A stretch of 64,000 nucleotides of DNA from the NCBI RefSeq assembly GCF_000745015.1, contig NZ_JQNA01000002.1, positions 4,650,001 to 4,714,000 on the forward strand. The letters run 5' to 3'. This document shows, piece after piece, positions 8,247 to 17,434 of this stretch (positions are counted from its first letter, which is position 1; every line of letters starts with the position of its first letter). Under the pieces are notes generated by a model that was given only the letters and a program-made list of their open reading frames with translations, was not told the origin of the DNA and searched no databases. This DNA is from Burkholderia sp. 9120 (GTDB lineage: Bacteria > Pseudomonadota > Gammaproteobacteria > Burkholderiales > Burkholderiaceae). The translations under genes were made by a program, and so were the position numbers.

Positions 8247-9974
8247 CTAATGCGCCGCCGCCCCCGCATAAAAGCTCGTCAGATCGCGCTTGAGCGCATG
8301 CAACGCCGCGTCGTCGAGATAGATCATGTGGCCGGTCGGATAGTAGGCGAGCCGCACGTTGGCGCGCAGCGGCGCGTCCACGCCGAGATGCGCGAGCGCG
8401 TATTCGGTCGCGTAGAACGGCGTGGCGAGATCGAAATAGCCGTTCAGCGACATCACGCGCAATTGCGGATTCTGCCGCATCGCCTCGGCCAGATCGCCCG
8501 CCGCGTACGGCACCGGCAAATGTTCGCCCCACCATTCGCGATGCTTCCAGTCCCATTGCGTCAACGCATCGTCGTTGAAAACGCGGTAACGGTCGGTCGG
8601 CGTGAAATGCAGGTCTTGCGCGAGGTGCTGATGCAGTGCAGCGTCGAACGCGCTCGACACGCTGGTCACCGACGCGTCGTAATCCGGGCGCTCGGACACG
8701 CCGTCGAATTCGAGCCCTTCGAAACGCGCGTCGTAACGGCCGACGCTGCGCCCCTGATCGCGCAGCAGTTCACTGCGAAAACGCGACGGATACAAGCGCA
8801 ACCGGCTGCGCTTCACATAGCCGACGTCGAGTCCGGTGAACTGTGCAACGCGTGCCGCGATCGCATCGCGCTCGGCGTCGGGCAGCGCGTCGCCCTGAGC
8901 CAGTGCTTGCGCGTACGGTCCGCGAGCGAACGCGCGGGCCTCGTCGAGAAAAGCCGGCAGGCTGGCCGGCTTCGGCACGATCTTGTCGTGATACCACGCA
9001 ATCGCGGCGAAGCTCGGCAGATAGCTTTCGCTCTGGAAATCGGAGCCCGGTGAAAAGTCGGCGGAATCGAGCACCGACGACATCAGGATCACGCCGTTGA
9101 GCCCGATATTGTCCTGGCCCAAGCGATACGCCAGCATCGCGGCGCGCGCGGTGCCGTACGACTCGCCGAGTAGATACTTCGGCGAATTCCAGCGCTGGTT
9201 CACCGTCAGATAACGGTCGATGAATTGCGAGAACGCGTCGAGATCCTTGTCGACGCCCCAGAAGTCCTTGCCCGTGCCGTGCCCGACGACCCGCGAAAAG
9301 CCCGCGCCGACGGCGTCGATAAAGACCAGGTCGGTGCTGGCGAGCAGGCTGTCGGGGTTGTCGTCGAGTACGTACGGCGCGGGCGGCGTGATCGCGGGGC
9401 TCGCCGTATGCGCCCGCTTCGGTCCGAACGAGCCCATCATCAGGAACACGCTGCCGGCGCCTGGGCCGCCGTTGAACAGGAACGTGACCGGGCGCGTGCC
9501 GGGCGATTTGCTGGCTACCGTGTACGCCACGTAGAAAACGCTCGCGTTGGCCTGGCCGCTTTTGTCGCGCAGCAGCAGATTGCCGGCGGTCGCGGTGTAG
9601 TCGAGCTTGCGGCCGTCGAGGCGGATCGTGTGCTGGGTGACCGCGGCGGTTTCCGGCGGCACGGGGATCGCGGCGGCTTCGGGCTTCGTCGGATCGCGCG
9701 AAGAAGCGTTGGGTGTGCCGCTGCGCGTGGCGGCGGACAAACGCTGCGGCGTGTCGTTGCTCGGCGGGCTATTTGCGTCGATGTGCCGGCTGGACGCAGA
9801 CGCCTGCGCCGACGGCACGCTTGACCCCGAAGCGGCTGTTGCGGCGTTCGTGCTCGTGCCAGGACTCATGCTCGTGGGCGAATCGGGCCCAACATCGGTT
9901 TCGGCTGCCGCGGATGGCTGACCGAATGCGATCATCGCGGTAAAAACCCCCGCCGCCACGCGAGCGGACATCAT
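8247..9974 (-). CDS. exported S10-family serine carboxypeptidase-like protein
   Basis: A 575-residue alpha/beta-hydrolase of peptidase family S10. The oxyanion region FLFNGGPGAGSV, nucleophile Ser272 in GESYGTAR, Asp515 in NGYFDLATP and His549 in YPTGHMIYLD are all in place, so a complete Ser-Asp-His triad is predicted. The start at 9974 gives a clean signal peptide (MMSARVAAGVFTAMIAFG, cleavage near AAA-ET) and has AGGAG 11 bases upstream; an ATG at 10025 would add 17 unlike residues. A Ser/Thr/Pro-rich linker of about 90 residues precedes the catalytic domain. Periplasmic or secreted. Monocistronic, with no informative neighbour. Confidence 0.88.
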   Translation of the reverse strand: MMSARVAAGVFTAMIAFGQPSAAAETDVGPDSPTSMSPGTSTNAATAASGSSVPSAQASASSRHIDANSPPSNDTPQRLSAATRSGTPNASSRDPTKPEAAAIPVPPETAAVTQHTIRLDGRKLDYTATAGNLLLRDKSGQANASVFYVAYTVASKSPGTRPVTFLFNGGPGAGSVFLMMGSFGPKRAHTASPAITPPAPYVLDDNPDSLLASTDLVFIDAVGAGFSRVVGHGTGKDFWGVDKDLDAFSQFIDRYLTVNQRWNSPKYLLGESYGTARAAMLAYRLGQDNIGLNGVILMSSVLDSADFSPGSDFQSESYLPSFAAIAWYHDKIVPKPASLPAFLDEARAFARGPYAQALAQGDALPDAERDAIAARVAQFTGLDVGYVKRSRLRLYPSRFRSELLRDQGRSVGRYDARFEGLEFDGVSERPDYDASVTSVSSAFDAALHQHLAQDLHFTPTDRYRVFNDDALTQWDWKHREWWGEHLPVPYAAGDLAEAMRQNPQLRVMSLNGYFDLATPFYATEYALAHLGVDAPLRANVRLAYYPTGHMIYLDDAALHALKRDLTSFYAGAAAH

Positions 9975-10068
9975 TGACCGCGCCGCTCCTGACCCCCGCA
10001 ACGAACAATCAAAACGAACGCCCATGATGTCCCCGATGAAGAATCGCCAGTCGTCGATCTACGCCGAT

Positions 10069-11259
10069 CTACGCCGATACCCGCGCCGCCTTCAATCCGC
10101 CGACAAACGCCGCGATCCGCTCGCACGCGTCGATCAGTTGCGCTTCATCGACCACGAAACCGAGCCGCACGAAGCCATTCGCGGTATCGCCGAACGCGCT
10201 CGCGTCGAGCAGCGACACGCCTTTCGCGCGAAACAGTTGCCACGTGAAATCGACCGTATCGAGGCCGGTGCCGCTCACGTCGACCATCATGAACATGCCC
10301 GCTTCGGGCAGCAGACAGCGCAAACCCGGCACGCGATGCAGGCGCTCGAACACCACGTCGCGGCGACGCCGATAGATCTCGCGCATTTCAGCGGCGATGT
10401 GCGCCTTATGCTGCAACGCCGTCAACGCGGCCTCCTGGATAAAGCCCGGCAAACCATAGAGCATGGCGAGCGCGAGCCGCCCCCAATGCTCGATCAACTC
10501 TGTCGGGCCAATCGCCCAACCGACGCGCCAGCCCGCCATGGCATGCGATTTCGACAGACTGCCGAGCGTCACCGTGCGCTCCGCCATGCCGGGCAACGCC
10601 CCGATGCTCACATGCTCGCGTTCGAACGTGAGCTCTGCATACACCTCGTCGGACAGCACCCACAGATCATGCTCGCAAGCGAGCCGTGCGATGCGTTCCA
10701 GATCGACACGCGGCATCACCACGCCGGTGGGATTGCACGGCGTCGCAAAGAAAATGGCCCGGGTGCGCGGCGTGATCGCCGCTTCGAGCACGTCGCAGTC
10801 GATATGAAAGGCGCGCGCGGCGTCGACCGGCACGGCCACCAGCGTGGCGCCCGCCGCGCGCACGCAGGCCTCGTAAGTCAGATACATCGGCTCGGGGACG
10901 ATCACTTCGTCGCCGGCTTGCAGCAGGCACAGCGACGCGGCGAATACGCCATTCTGCGCGCCGGCGGTCAGGATCACGTTGGCCGCGCGGGTGGCGCAGC
11001 CGGTCATGCGCGTGTGCTCTTCGGCGATCGCCACACGCACGGGTTCGCGGCCGGACACCGCGCTGTAGTGTGTGTCGCCGCCGCGCAATGCCTCGACCGC
11101 GCGCTCGACAATTGGCGCGGGCGTCGCGAAATCGGGGTCGCCCACGCTCAGCACGATGACATCTTCGCCGCTGGCCAGCGCCTGTTGCGCGGCGCGATGA
11201 ATTTCCCACGCCGACGTGCGTCTGCCCTGCAGGCGCTCCACCAGATTCGAGTACTTCAT
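10069..11259 (-). CDS. PLP-dependent class I/II aminotransferase
   Basis: A 396-residue fold-type I aminotransferase. Asp204 (VLSDEVYAEL) and the PLP-binding Lys237 (GSLSKSHAMAGWRVGW) are evident, together with NPTG near residue 176 and the substrate-carboxylate arginine region near the C-terminus (GFVRLGFV). It resembles aspartate/arginine:pyruvate-type transaminases; the substrate is not determinable. Start at ATG 11259 (MKYSNLVERLQGRR) matches the family; the frame extends 15 codons further. Alone on the minus strand, just downstream of the rpoN terminator. Confidence 0.9.
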   Translation of the reverse strand: MKYSNLVERLQGRRTSAWEIHRAAQQALASGEDVIVLSVGDPDFATPAPIVERAVEALRGGDTHYSAVSGREPVRVAIAEEHTRMTGCATRAANVILTAGAQNGVFAASLCLLQAGDEVIVPEPMYLTYEACVRAAGATLVAVPVDAARAFHIDCDVLEAAITPRTRAIFFATPCNPTGVVMPRVDLERIARLACEHDLWVLSDEVYAELTFEREHVSIGALPGMAERTVTLGSLSKSHAMAGWRVGWAIGPTELIEHWGRLALAMLYGLPGFIQEAALTALQHKAHIAAEMREIYRRRRDVVFERLHRVPGLRCLLPEAGMFMMVDVSGTGLDTVDFTWQLFRAKGVSLLDASAFGDTANGFVRLGFVVDEAQLIDACERIAAFVGGLKAARVSA

Positions 11260-11324
11260 TGCGTTCACCCCGTTTTTACTGGACCCGCCAATGTAATGGG
11301 GCAAACACTAAACGTCCAGATACG

Positions 11325-11362
11325 AAAAAGCGCCACGCGAACGGACAGTTCGCGTGGCGCTT
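11325..11362 (-). terminator. rho-independent terminator of rpoN
   Basis: A 15-base-pair stem (11328-11342 with 11348-11362) around a 5-base loop is followed on the minus strand by TTTTT. It lies 87 bases past the rpoN stop. On the plus strand the same stem is followed by CTTTT, so it may work weakly both ways. Confidence 0.88.
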
Positions 11363-11448
11363 CTTTTGACTTTTGACATCGGTTCAGCGCAGCCTTTTCG
11401 CGGCAAGCATGCGCCGCCTGGTGACGACGCCGGCAGCGACGCCGACGC

Positions 11449-12942
11449 TCACATCTGCCGACGCAATTCCGCCGGCGGCACCTTCATCAGATGCCGGTAC
11501 TTCGCCACCGTACGACGCGCCACCAGCACGCCCTGATCGGCGAGCATCTTCGCAAGCGAGACGTCCGACAGCGGATCGCGCGCGTTTTCCGCTGCGATCA
11601 TTTCCTTGAGCAGCGCCCGCACCGCGGCAGCCGAACAGGTTCCACCGCTTTCCGTGCCCAACTCGCGCGGGAAGAAATGCTTGAATTCGAAAATGCCGCG
11701 CGGCGTGGCCATATATTTGTTGCCCGTGGCCCGCGAAATCGTGGACTCGTGCAGACCGAGTTCGTCGGCCACATCGCGCAGCACCATCGGCTTGAGCGCG
11801 ATTTCACCATACTGGAAGAACGCTTTCTGATGCGCGACGATGCATTCGGCCACGCGCTGAATCGTGTCAAAGCGCTGCTGCGCGTTACGGATCAGCCAGC
11901 GCGCTTCCTGCAACTGCTGCGCGAGCGGCGAACGGCTGGCGCCGGCCGACTGCGCGAACAGTTCCGCATACATGCGGTGAATGCGGGCACGCGGCTGCAC
12001 CGCCGGATTGATCGCCACCGCCCACTTGTTGCGCACCTGACGCACGATCACGTCCGGCACCACGTAGTTGTCTTCGGTACGGCCGTAGCAGTTGCCCGGC
12101 TTCGGGTCGAGCTTGCGCACCAGCGCGCAGGCCACGCGCAATTCATCCGCGCTGCAGCCGATCTGCTTCTGCAATTCGGCCTGCTCGCGCCGCGCGAGAC
12201 GTTCCAGATGATGATCGACGATCTGTCGTGCGACATCACGTCCCGGCGTGTCGGCCGGCAACGCATTCACCTGCAGCGACAGACACTCCGACAGCGAACG
12301 CGCGCCCAAACCCGGACGGTCGAGCGATTGCACGAGACGCAGCGCCACCAGCAATTCGTCTTCAGTCAGTTCCGGTTCGAGATCGACGCTGTCGGCGAGA
12401 TCCGCGAGGTCCTGACGCAGATAGCCGTCGTCGTCGAGCGCTTCGATAATGAAACGGGCCACCGCGCGATCGCGATCGTCGAGGCGATACAGGCGCAGCG
12501 AATCGTGCAGTTGCTCGCGCAACGTAGGTTGCGAACGCGCCCATTCGGCGGGATCGCTGCTGTCGGAATCGCCGTTCTGACGCGACGAGCTACGGCTGCC
12601 GTAGTCGCCCGAGAACTCGCCGCCGAAGTCGCCCGGCATGTCGTCCTGGCCCGAGCTTTCCATCGAGTCGCCGCTGGCTGCTTCGGCGGGCATGGCCTCG
12701 GGTTCGGCGCTCGCGACGGTATCGGTCGAGGGCAACGCGCCGGCGTCTTCGCCCGACGAGGTGGTTGCCAGCGCAACGTCTTCCGTTTCCGACGAGTCGT
12801 ACTCGAGGAACGGGTTGGTGTCGAGCGCCGTGCGCAACTCCTGTTGAAACTCGAGAGACGACAACTGCAACAGACGCACCGATTGCTGAAGACGCGGCGT
12901 GAGTGCGAGAGACTGCCTTGTGCGAAGTTCGATGGAAGGCAT
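11449..12942 (-). CDS. rpoN: RNA polymerase sigma-54 factor
   Basis: A 497-residue sigma-54. The N-terminal glutamine/leucine-rich activator-interaction region (LRTRQSLALTPRLQQSVRLLQ, here residues 6-26), an acidic region II (about 50-130, rich in Asp/Ser/Glu), the core-binding region and the C-terminal RpoN box ARRTVAKYR (475-483) are all present, so it should be functional. In many beta-proteobacteria the main rpoN follows lptB and precedes hpf/ptsN; here the gene stands alone with its own terminator, which suggests the second rpoN copy known in Burkholderia. A consensus sigma-54 promoter is present at 16954. Confidence 0.95.
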   Translation of the reverse strand: MPSIELRTRQSLALTPRLQQSVRLLQLSSLEFQQELRTALDTNPFLEYDSSETEDVALATTSSGEDAGALPSTDTVASAEPEAMPAEAASGDSMESSGQDDMPGDFGGEFSGDYGSRSSSRQNGDSDSSDPAEWARSQPTLREQLHDSLRLYRLDDRDRAVARFIIEALDDDGYLRQDLADLADSVDLEPELTEDELLVALRLVQSLDRPGLGARSLSECLSLQVNALPADTPGRDVARQIVDHHLERLARREQAELQKQIGCSADELRVACALVRKLDPKPGNCYGRTEDNYVVPDVIVRQVRNKWAVAINPAVQPRARIHRMYAELFAQSAGASRSPLAQQLQEARWLIRNAQQRFDTIQRVAECIVAHQKAFFQYGEIALKPMVLRDVADELGLHESTISRATGNKYMATPRGIFEFKHFFPRELGTESGGTCSAAAVRALLKEMIAAENARDPLSDVSLAKMLADQGVLVARRTVAKYRHLMKVPPAELRRQM

Positions 12943-13467
12943 TGTAGTGAGGTCCCGTTAGTAGCCGAAAGATGGTTCGTGACCTCAATAGAGCAACTGT
13001 CGTACCAGCTCGCGCAACACACTGTTTTTTATATGGTTTGCGTTTTCAGGCCCGCCAATTGCGCAGGAGCCGCGCGGCCTTTTTTACAAACACCCGGCAA
13101 ATTCCGGACCCCGTCGGCGCAAGCCGCCTGGCGCCGCGTCGCGCCGCTATTCCCCGCTATTCCTCAGGCGAAATGTCCGCCCCGTAACGGCTTGGCGGGT
13201 TCGTGGGACGACTCGACCCTCAGCCGGGCACACCCCTTGCGGATGAGCACTATGTGGACGGACGCGGGTTTTTGCAGCGGCAGTCAGCGCGGCAACGCAG
13301 CACGGCAGCAACGCCGCGAAGCGCAGCAAGCACCCTCGTCCGGTGTCGATAACGGGCCGTGACGGAACCGTAGCGGCAACGACCCCACGCGAGTCATCAG
13401 CGGCTTCGGCCGCGATCGTTCGCAGGCAACAAGACCGCCATTTTCATCAACACCCGAAGGAGAAACC
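12943..13467. other. 525-base divergent intergenic region, rpoN / BON gene
   Basis: No coding frame with family resemblance is seen. The rpoN-proximal part is AT-rich around 13021-13040 (CTGTTTTTTATATGG), a likely promoter area. The BON gene has a good ribosome site (GGAGAAACC) just before 13468. No sigma-54 or other recognised site was found here. Confidence 0.5.
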
Positions 13468-13806
13468 ATGAAGACGATCCAATTTCTCAAGGCAGCAGGT
13501 AGCATTGCTTGTGTCGCATTCGCACTGAACGCTACGGCGCAAACGAGCGCTTCGGCGCCGTCGGCCGCGTCGGAAACCATCGGTCAGCACGTTGACGACG
13601 GCTCCATCACCACCAAGGCCAAGGCCGATCTGCTCGCGGCCAAGAACGTCAAGTCGACCCATATCCACGTGAAGACCCGCAAGGGCGTGGTGTGGCTCAC
13701 GGGTTCGGTGCCTTCGTCCGACGACAAGGCCGCGGCCGGCGAAGTGGTCGAAGCCGTCAAGGGTGTGTCGAGCGTGAAGAACCATCTGAAGATCGCCGCC
13801 GAATAA
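13468..13806 (+). CDS. periplasmic BON-domain protein
   Basis: A 112-residue exported protein: signal peptide in the first 24 residues (MKTIQFLKAAGSIACVAFAL, cleavage after NATA), a short Ala/Ser-rich linker and one BON domain (about 40-110) with the usual TTKAKADLL opening and the VxGxVxS-type strand (VWLTGSVPSSDDK) with the glycine that marks the family, ending VKNHLKI. BON proteins of the OsmY/Kbp type bind lipid or peptidoglycan surfaces and are induced by osmotic or envelope stress. Followed by a strong terminator at 13877, so it is transcribed alone. Confidence 0.88.
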   Translation: MKTIQFLKAAGSIACVAFALNATAQTSASAPSAASETIGQHVDDGSITTKAKADLLAAKNVKSTHIHVKTRKGVVWLTGSVPSSDDKAAAGEVVEAVKGVSSVKNHLKIAAE

Positions 13807-14165
13807 GCTCGGGCAAGCCGACGGGTGGGGCCGGTCAGCACCGGTCCCTTCCCGCGGCGCCTCTGCGGAATACAGCAAAGCCGTTCGCCCTGCGCGAACG
13901 GCTTTTTCTTTGCCGCGCCGTTCCTGGAGTTTTTGCCGCTTCTGCCGTGTGTTCGCGCTGCGTGAGGTGCGTCCGGCGCATTCGCCCCGCCTGGCTCCGC
14001 CTGGTCCCGCTCGCCCGGAACCCTTGAGCCGCACGCCTTCGACCGGTATGGGATAATCACAAAGTTTGCCCGAAGCGCGGCTCAAAAGGTTGTTCGCACG
14101 GGCGCGTGAGGGGCCTTTACTCCCGTGGCCCGCTACCCTTTCCGCGTTACTTTTCAACCACCACC
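13807..14165. other. 359-base gap between BON gene and ilvD
   Basis: Holds the BON-gene terminator at 13877-13910 and then the ilvD leader. A GATAAT at 14052-14057 could be a -10 element, but no well-spaced -35 was found. No gene seen. Confidence 0.45.
13877..13910 (+). terminator. rho-independent terminator of the BON gene
   Basis: Stem GCCGTTCGC (13880-13888) pairs with GCGAACGGC (13894-13902), extended by AAA/TTT, and runs into TTTTTCTT. Confidence 0.9.
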
Positions 14166-16025
14166 ATGCCCGCATACCGTTCCAAAACCTCCACCGCCGG
14201 CCGCAACATGGCAGGGGCGCGCTCGCTGTGGCGCGCCACCGGCATGAAAGACGAAGACTTTTCCAAGCCGATCATCGCGGTCGTCAATTCGTTCACGCAG
14301 TTCGTGCCCGGCCACGTGCATCTGAAAGACCTGGGCCAGCTCGTCGCGCGCGAAATCGAAGCCGCGGGTGGCGTCGCCAAAGAATTCAACACCATTGCCG
14401 TCGACGACGGCATTGCCATGGGCCACGACGGCATGCTGTATTCGCTGCCCAGCCGCGACATCATCGCGGACTCGGTCGAATACATGGTCAATGCGCACTG
14501 CGCCGACGCCATGGTCTGCATCTCGAACTGCGACAAGATCACCCCGGGCATGCTGATGGCCGCCATGCGGCTCAACATTCCGGTGATCTTCGTGTCGGGC
14601 GGCCCGATGGAAGCCGGCAAGACGCGCCTCGCGAATCCCAAGACCGGCACCATCGAGTTCAAGAAGCTCGACCTGGTGGACGCCATGGTGATCGCCGCCG
14701 ACCCGAGCTATTCCGACGCCGATGTCGCCGAAGTGGAGCGCTCCGCCTGCCCGACCTGCGGTTCGTGCTCGGGCATGTTCACGGCCAATTCGATGAACTG
14801 CCTGACCGAAGCGCTCGGTCTGTCGCTGCCGGGTAACGGCACGGTGGTGGCCACCCACGCGGACCGCGAGCAGTTGTTCAAGCGCGCCGGCCGCCAGGTG
14901 GTGGAACTGGCTCGCCAGTATTACGAAGAAGAAAACGCGTCGATCCTGCCGCGCGCGGTGGGCTTCAAGGCGTTCGAAAACGCCATGACGCTGGACATCG
15001 CCATGGGCGGTTCGACCAACACGATCCTGCACTTGCTGGCGATTGCCCGCGAAGCGGAGATCGACTTCACGATGACCGACATCGACCGCCTGTCGCGTAT
15101 CGTGCCGCAGTTGTGCAAGGTGGCGCCGAACACCAACAAGTACCACATCGAAGACGTGCATCGCGCGGGCGGCATCATGGCGATCCTGGGCGAACTGGAC
15201 CGCGCCGGCAAGCTGCACACCGACGTGCCTACGGTCCACACCGCCACGCTGAAAGATGCGCTGGACCAGTGGGATATCGTCCGTACGCAAGACGAGGCCG
15301 TGCGCACCTTCTACATGGCAGGCCCCGCCGGTGTGCCGACGCAGATCGCGTTCAGCCAGAACACGCGTTGGCCAAGCCTGGATCTGGACCGCGCCGAAGG
15401 TTGCATCCGTTCGTACGAACACGCGTTCTCGAAAGAAGGCGGCCTCGGCGTGCTGACCGGCAACATCGCGCTCGACGGTTGCGTCGTGAAGACCGCGGGC
15501 GTCGACGAGAGCATTCACGTGTTCGAAGGCACGGCCCATGTGACCGAGTCGCAGGACGAAGCGGTCGAAGATATTCTCAACGACAAGGTCAAGGCCGGCG
15601 ACGTGGTGATCGTGCGCTACGAAGGCCCCAAGGGCGGCCCCGGCATGCAGGAAATGCTCTACCCGACGAGCTACATCAAGTCGAAGGGTCTGGGCAAAGC
15701 CTGCGCGCTGCTGACCGACGGCCGCTTCTCGGGCGGCACCTCGGGCCTGTCGATCGGCCACTGCTCGCCTGAGGCGGCAGCCGGCGGCGCGATCGGCCTG
15801 GTGCGTAACGGCGACAAGATCCGCATCGACATTCCGAACCGCACGATCAACGTACTGGTGTCCGATGAGGAACTCGCGCGCCGTCGCGAAGAACAGAACG
15901 CGAAGGGCTGGAAGCCTGCGAATCCGCGTCCGCGCAAAGTGTCCGCGGCGCTGAAGGCGTACGCCAAGCTGGTGATGTCGGCCGATAAGGGCGCAGTGCG
16001 CGATCTGTCGCTGCTGGACGACTGA
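14166..16025 (+). CDS. ilvD: dihydroxy-acid dehydratase
   Basis: A 619-residue IlvD, which dehydrates 2,3-dihydroxy-isovalerate and 2,3-dihydroxy-3-methylvalerate in the last common step of valine and isoleucine synthesis. The iron-sulphur ligands Cys122 (SNCDKITPG) and Cys195 (CPTCGSCSG) sit at the same numbers as in E. coli IlvD, and the C-terminal [14 protein letters not shown] segment is intact. The start [19 protein letters not shown] at 14166 matches the family; upstream ATG at 14106 does not. Cytosolic, single gene, with a terminator at 16058. Confidence 0.97.
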   Translation: MPAYRSKTSTAGRNMAGARSLWRATGMKDEDFSKPIIAVVNSFTQFVPGHVHLKDLGQLVAREIEAAGGVAKEFNTIAVDDGIAMGHDGMLYSLPSRDIIADSVEYMVNAHCADAMVCISNCDKITPGMLMAAMRLNIPVIFVSGGPMEAGKTRLANPKTGTIEFKKLDLVDAMVIAADPSYSDADVAEVERSACPTCGSCSGMFTANSMNCLTEALGLSLPGNGTVVATHADREQLFKRAGRQVVELARQYYEEENASILPRAVGFKAFENAMTLDIAMGGSTNTILHLLAIAREAEIDFTMTDIDRLSRIVPQLCKVAPNTNKYHIEDVHRAGGIMAILGELDRAGKLHTDVPTVHTATLKDALDQWDIVRTQDEAVRTFYMAGPAGVPTQIAFSQNTRWPSLDLDRAEGCIRSYEHAFSKEGGLGVLTGNIALDGCVVKTAGVDESIHVFEGTAHVTESQDEAVEDILNDKVKAGDVVIVRYEGPKGGPGMQEMLYPTSYIKSKGLGKACALLTDGRFSGGTSGLSIGHCSPEAAAGGAIGLVRNGDKIRIDIPNRTINVLVSDEELARRREEQNAKGWKPANPRPRKVSAALKAYAKLVMSADKGAVRDLSLLDD

Positions 16026-16057
16026 TCTCGCGGCGGCCCGTGTGCCCGTTCGTATTG

Positions 16058-16084
16058 AAGCCGCTCTGTGGAGCGGCTTTTTTT
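16058..16084 (+). terminator. rho-independent terminator of ilvD
   Basis: AAGCCGCTC (16058-16066), loop TGTG, GAGCGGCTT (16071-16079), then a run of seven T. Confidence 0.92.
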
Positions 16085-16265
16085 ATGGGCGCGATGTTCA
16101 CTGCGACGTTCACAGCGATGCGCAGTGCGATCGCTGTGGCGAGCATCGCGCAGCGCCACGCTTAATGCGAAACGGCCTGGCGCTTTTACAAGCACCAGGC
16201 CGCCAACCTACTCAAGCAACGACCTCATGCGGCCACTAACAACGCGGCCGCAGATTCGCCCACTA

Positions 16266-16718
16266 TCAACGCTTCGCCGCCGCATACTGATCGCGCAGAT
16301 CGCGCACGCGGTCATGGTTCTGCAGCACGCCCTGATACTGCCGTTCGACGATCGCGCGAACGTCCACCGGCAAATCCTTTTCGAGCGCGTCGTGATAGTG
16401 CTTCTTCGCGACGTCTTCGCCCTTTTCACAGTCGGCCAGAATGTCGTGGTCGCTGCGGTCCGTGACGGCCGACTTCAGATCGACCCAACCGCGATGCAAC
16501 GCGCCGCTCATGCTGCCGCCCGTGTCGGGCTTGCCGCCCAACGCCTGCACGGCGTCCTGCAACTCACGCGCGCCACGCGTGCAGTCTTCGGCACGCGATA
16601 GAAACATCGTCTTCAACTGCGCGTCGTGCGCGTCATCGGACGCTTTGCGAAAGCCCTTCTCGCCGTCCTTCGACGTTTCGACCAGATCGTTCAGTACGGA
16701 AACAACGTTCGTAGCCAT
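16266..16718 (-). CDS. PA2169-family four-helix-bundle stress protein (DUF2383)
   Basis: A 150-residue, entirely helical, ferritin-like protein of the PA2169/DUF2383 family. The opening VVSVLNDLVETSKDGEKGFR and the later DAVQALGGKPDTGGSMSGAL are characteristic. Its role is not established; members are induced in stationary phase or stress. ATG 16718 has TGGAGG 8 bases upstream and is clearly the start; longer readings to 16907 lack family resemblance. First of a block of small stress genes reaching to 23.5 kb. Confidence 0.85.
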   Translation of the reverse strand: MATNVVSVLNDLVETSKDGEKGFRKASDDAHDAQLKTMFLSRAEDCTRGARELQDAVQALGGKPDTGGSMSGALHRGWVDLKSAVTDRSDHDILADCEKGEDVAKKHYHDALEKDLPVDVRAIVERQYQGVLQNHDRVRDLRDQYAAAKR

Positions 16719-17070
16719 GCAATACCTCCAGGGGTTTCGTTGATCGTCGAATCCGTCAGCCGGCAAGTGCGACCCGCCGACGGCCTTCGTAGAGATATCC
16801 GCATGACGCGTGCCCGGCAGGCAAAGGTGATAAGGCGAATTCGGCGCGAAAGAGCCTTCTGTGCCGCTGCCATTCTTGCCAAGCCACGTAAATGTTGCGC
16901 GCCGCACTCGTCACGCATGCGCTGAGCGCCCTGTTGCACGGCGCTTTCACGAATGGCACGACTGTTGCTCTATATGCTGCGCCCGCACGACGCCGACAAA
17001 CACAACATACGGCCACTCGTGCGAAGGAATTCAGAACAACAGGCAGGCAAAAACGACAGGGAGTGTCACC
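16719..17070. other. 352-base divergent intergenic region with a sigma-54 promoter
   Basis: Lies between the PA2169-type gene (minus) and the small exported protein at 17071 (plus). A consensus sigma-54 element is at 16954-16969 on the plus strand. No other gene or recognised site. Confidence 0.55.
16954..16969 (+). promoter_or_regulatory. sigma-54 (-24/-12) promoter
   Basis: TGGCACGACTGTTGCT fits the consensus TGGCACG-N4-TTGCW at every fixed base, with correct GG-to-GC spacing. It points at the 80-residue exported protein starting at 17071, about 100 bases downstream. No enhancer site was identified. Confidence 0.75.
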
Positions 17071-17313
17071 ATGAAAATCAGGCGCGCGGAATGTCTGGTT
17101 GCGGTTGCAATCGTCACCTCAGCGACCGTGATGCAGATTCGCGAACATCTCCTGCAACACGAAACGCCGCCGGCGAGCATGCAAAACATGTCGGCGACTT
17201 GCGGCGCGATGCACGAAGGTCTGGTGCCCGCCGGTTGCGAAGCAACCGGCGACAATCGTCAGGTGGATCGTGCGCCGGTGCCGCCGCATGACGCGCCGCG
17301 AATCTGGGTGTGA
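17071..17313 (+). CDS. small exported or membrane-anchored protein of unknown function
   Basis: An 80-residue protein with an N-terminal hydrophobic stretch (RAECLVAVAIVTSATVMQI, residues 5-23) that may be a signal anchor or signal peptide, followed by a Met/Cys/His-containing tail. Two cysteines (SATCGAMHEG and PAGCEATGD) could form a disulphide in the periplasm. No family recognised. The start has GGGAG upstream. It is the first gene after a consensus sigma-54 promoter and is closed by a terminator at 17358, so it seems to be a one-gene sigma-54 unit. Confidence 0.6.
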   Translation: MKIRRAECLVAVAIVTSATVMQIREHLLQHETPPASMQNMSATCGAMHEGLVPAGCEATGDNRQVDRAPVPPHDAPRIWV

Positions 17314-17357
17314 AGGGGGCGTCCCAGCCATCGAGTCAAGCAAGTCAAGCAACGCAA

Positions 17358-17384
17358 AAACGGCCCGACATCGTCGGGCCGTTT
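17358..17384. terminator. bidirectional terminator
   Basis: CGGCCCGAC-ATC-GTCGGGCCG (17361-17381) flanked by AAAAA and TTT, between convergent genes at 17071-17313 and 17435-18016. Confidence 0.8.
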
Positions 17385-17434
17385 GCTATTCAAGGCGTCC
17401 AGAACGAATCAGGACGCCCCTCACGCGCGCTGTA

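Noticed and set aside
10055..10079. Short direct repeat GATCTACGCC (two copies) at the aminotransferase stop
   Set aside because: Only two 10-12-base units partly inside coding sequence; no sign of function.
14154..15761. 535-codon open frame opposite ilvD (and similar long frames opposite pelB, lhr, rpfR and rpoN)
   Set aside because: High GC content with strong third-position bias keeps the opposite strand open; the products are Arg/His-rich without family features, while the other strand encodes recognised proteins.
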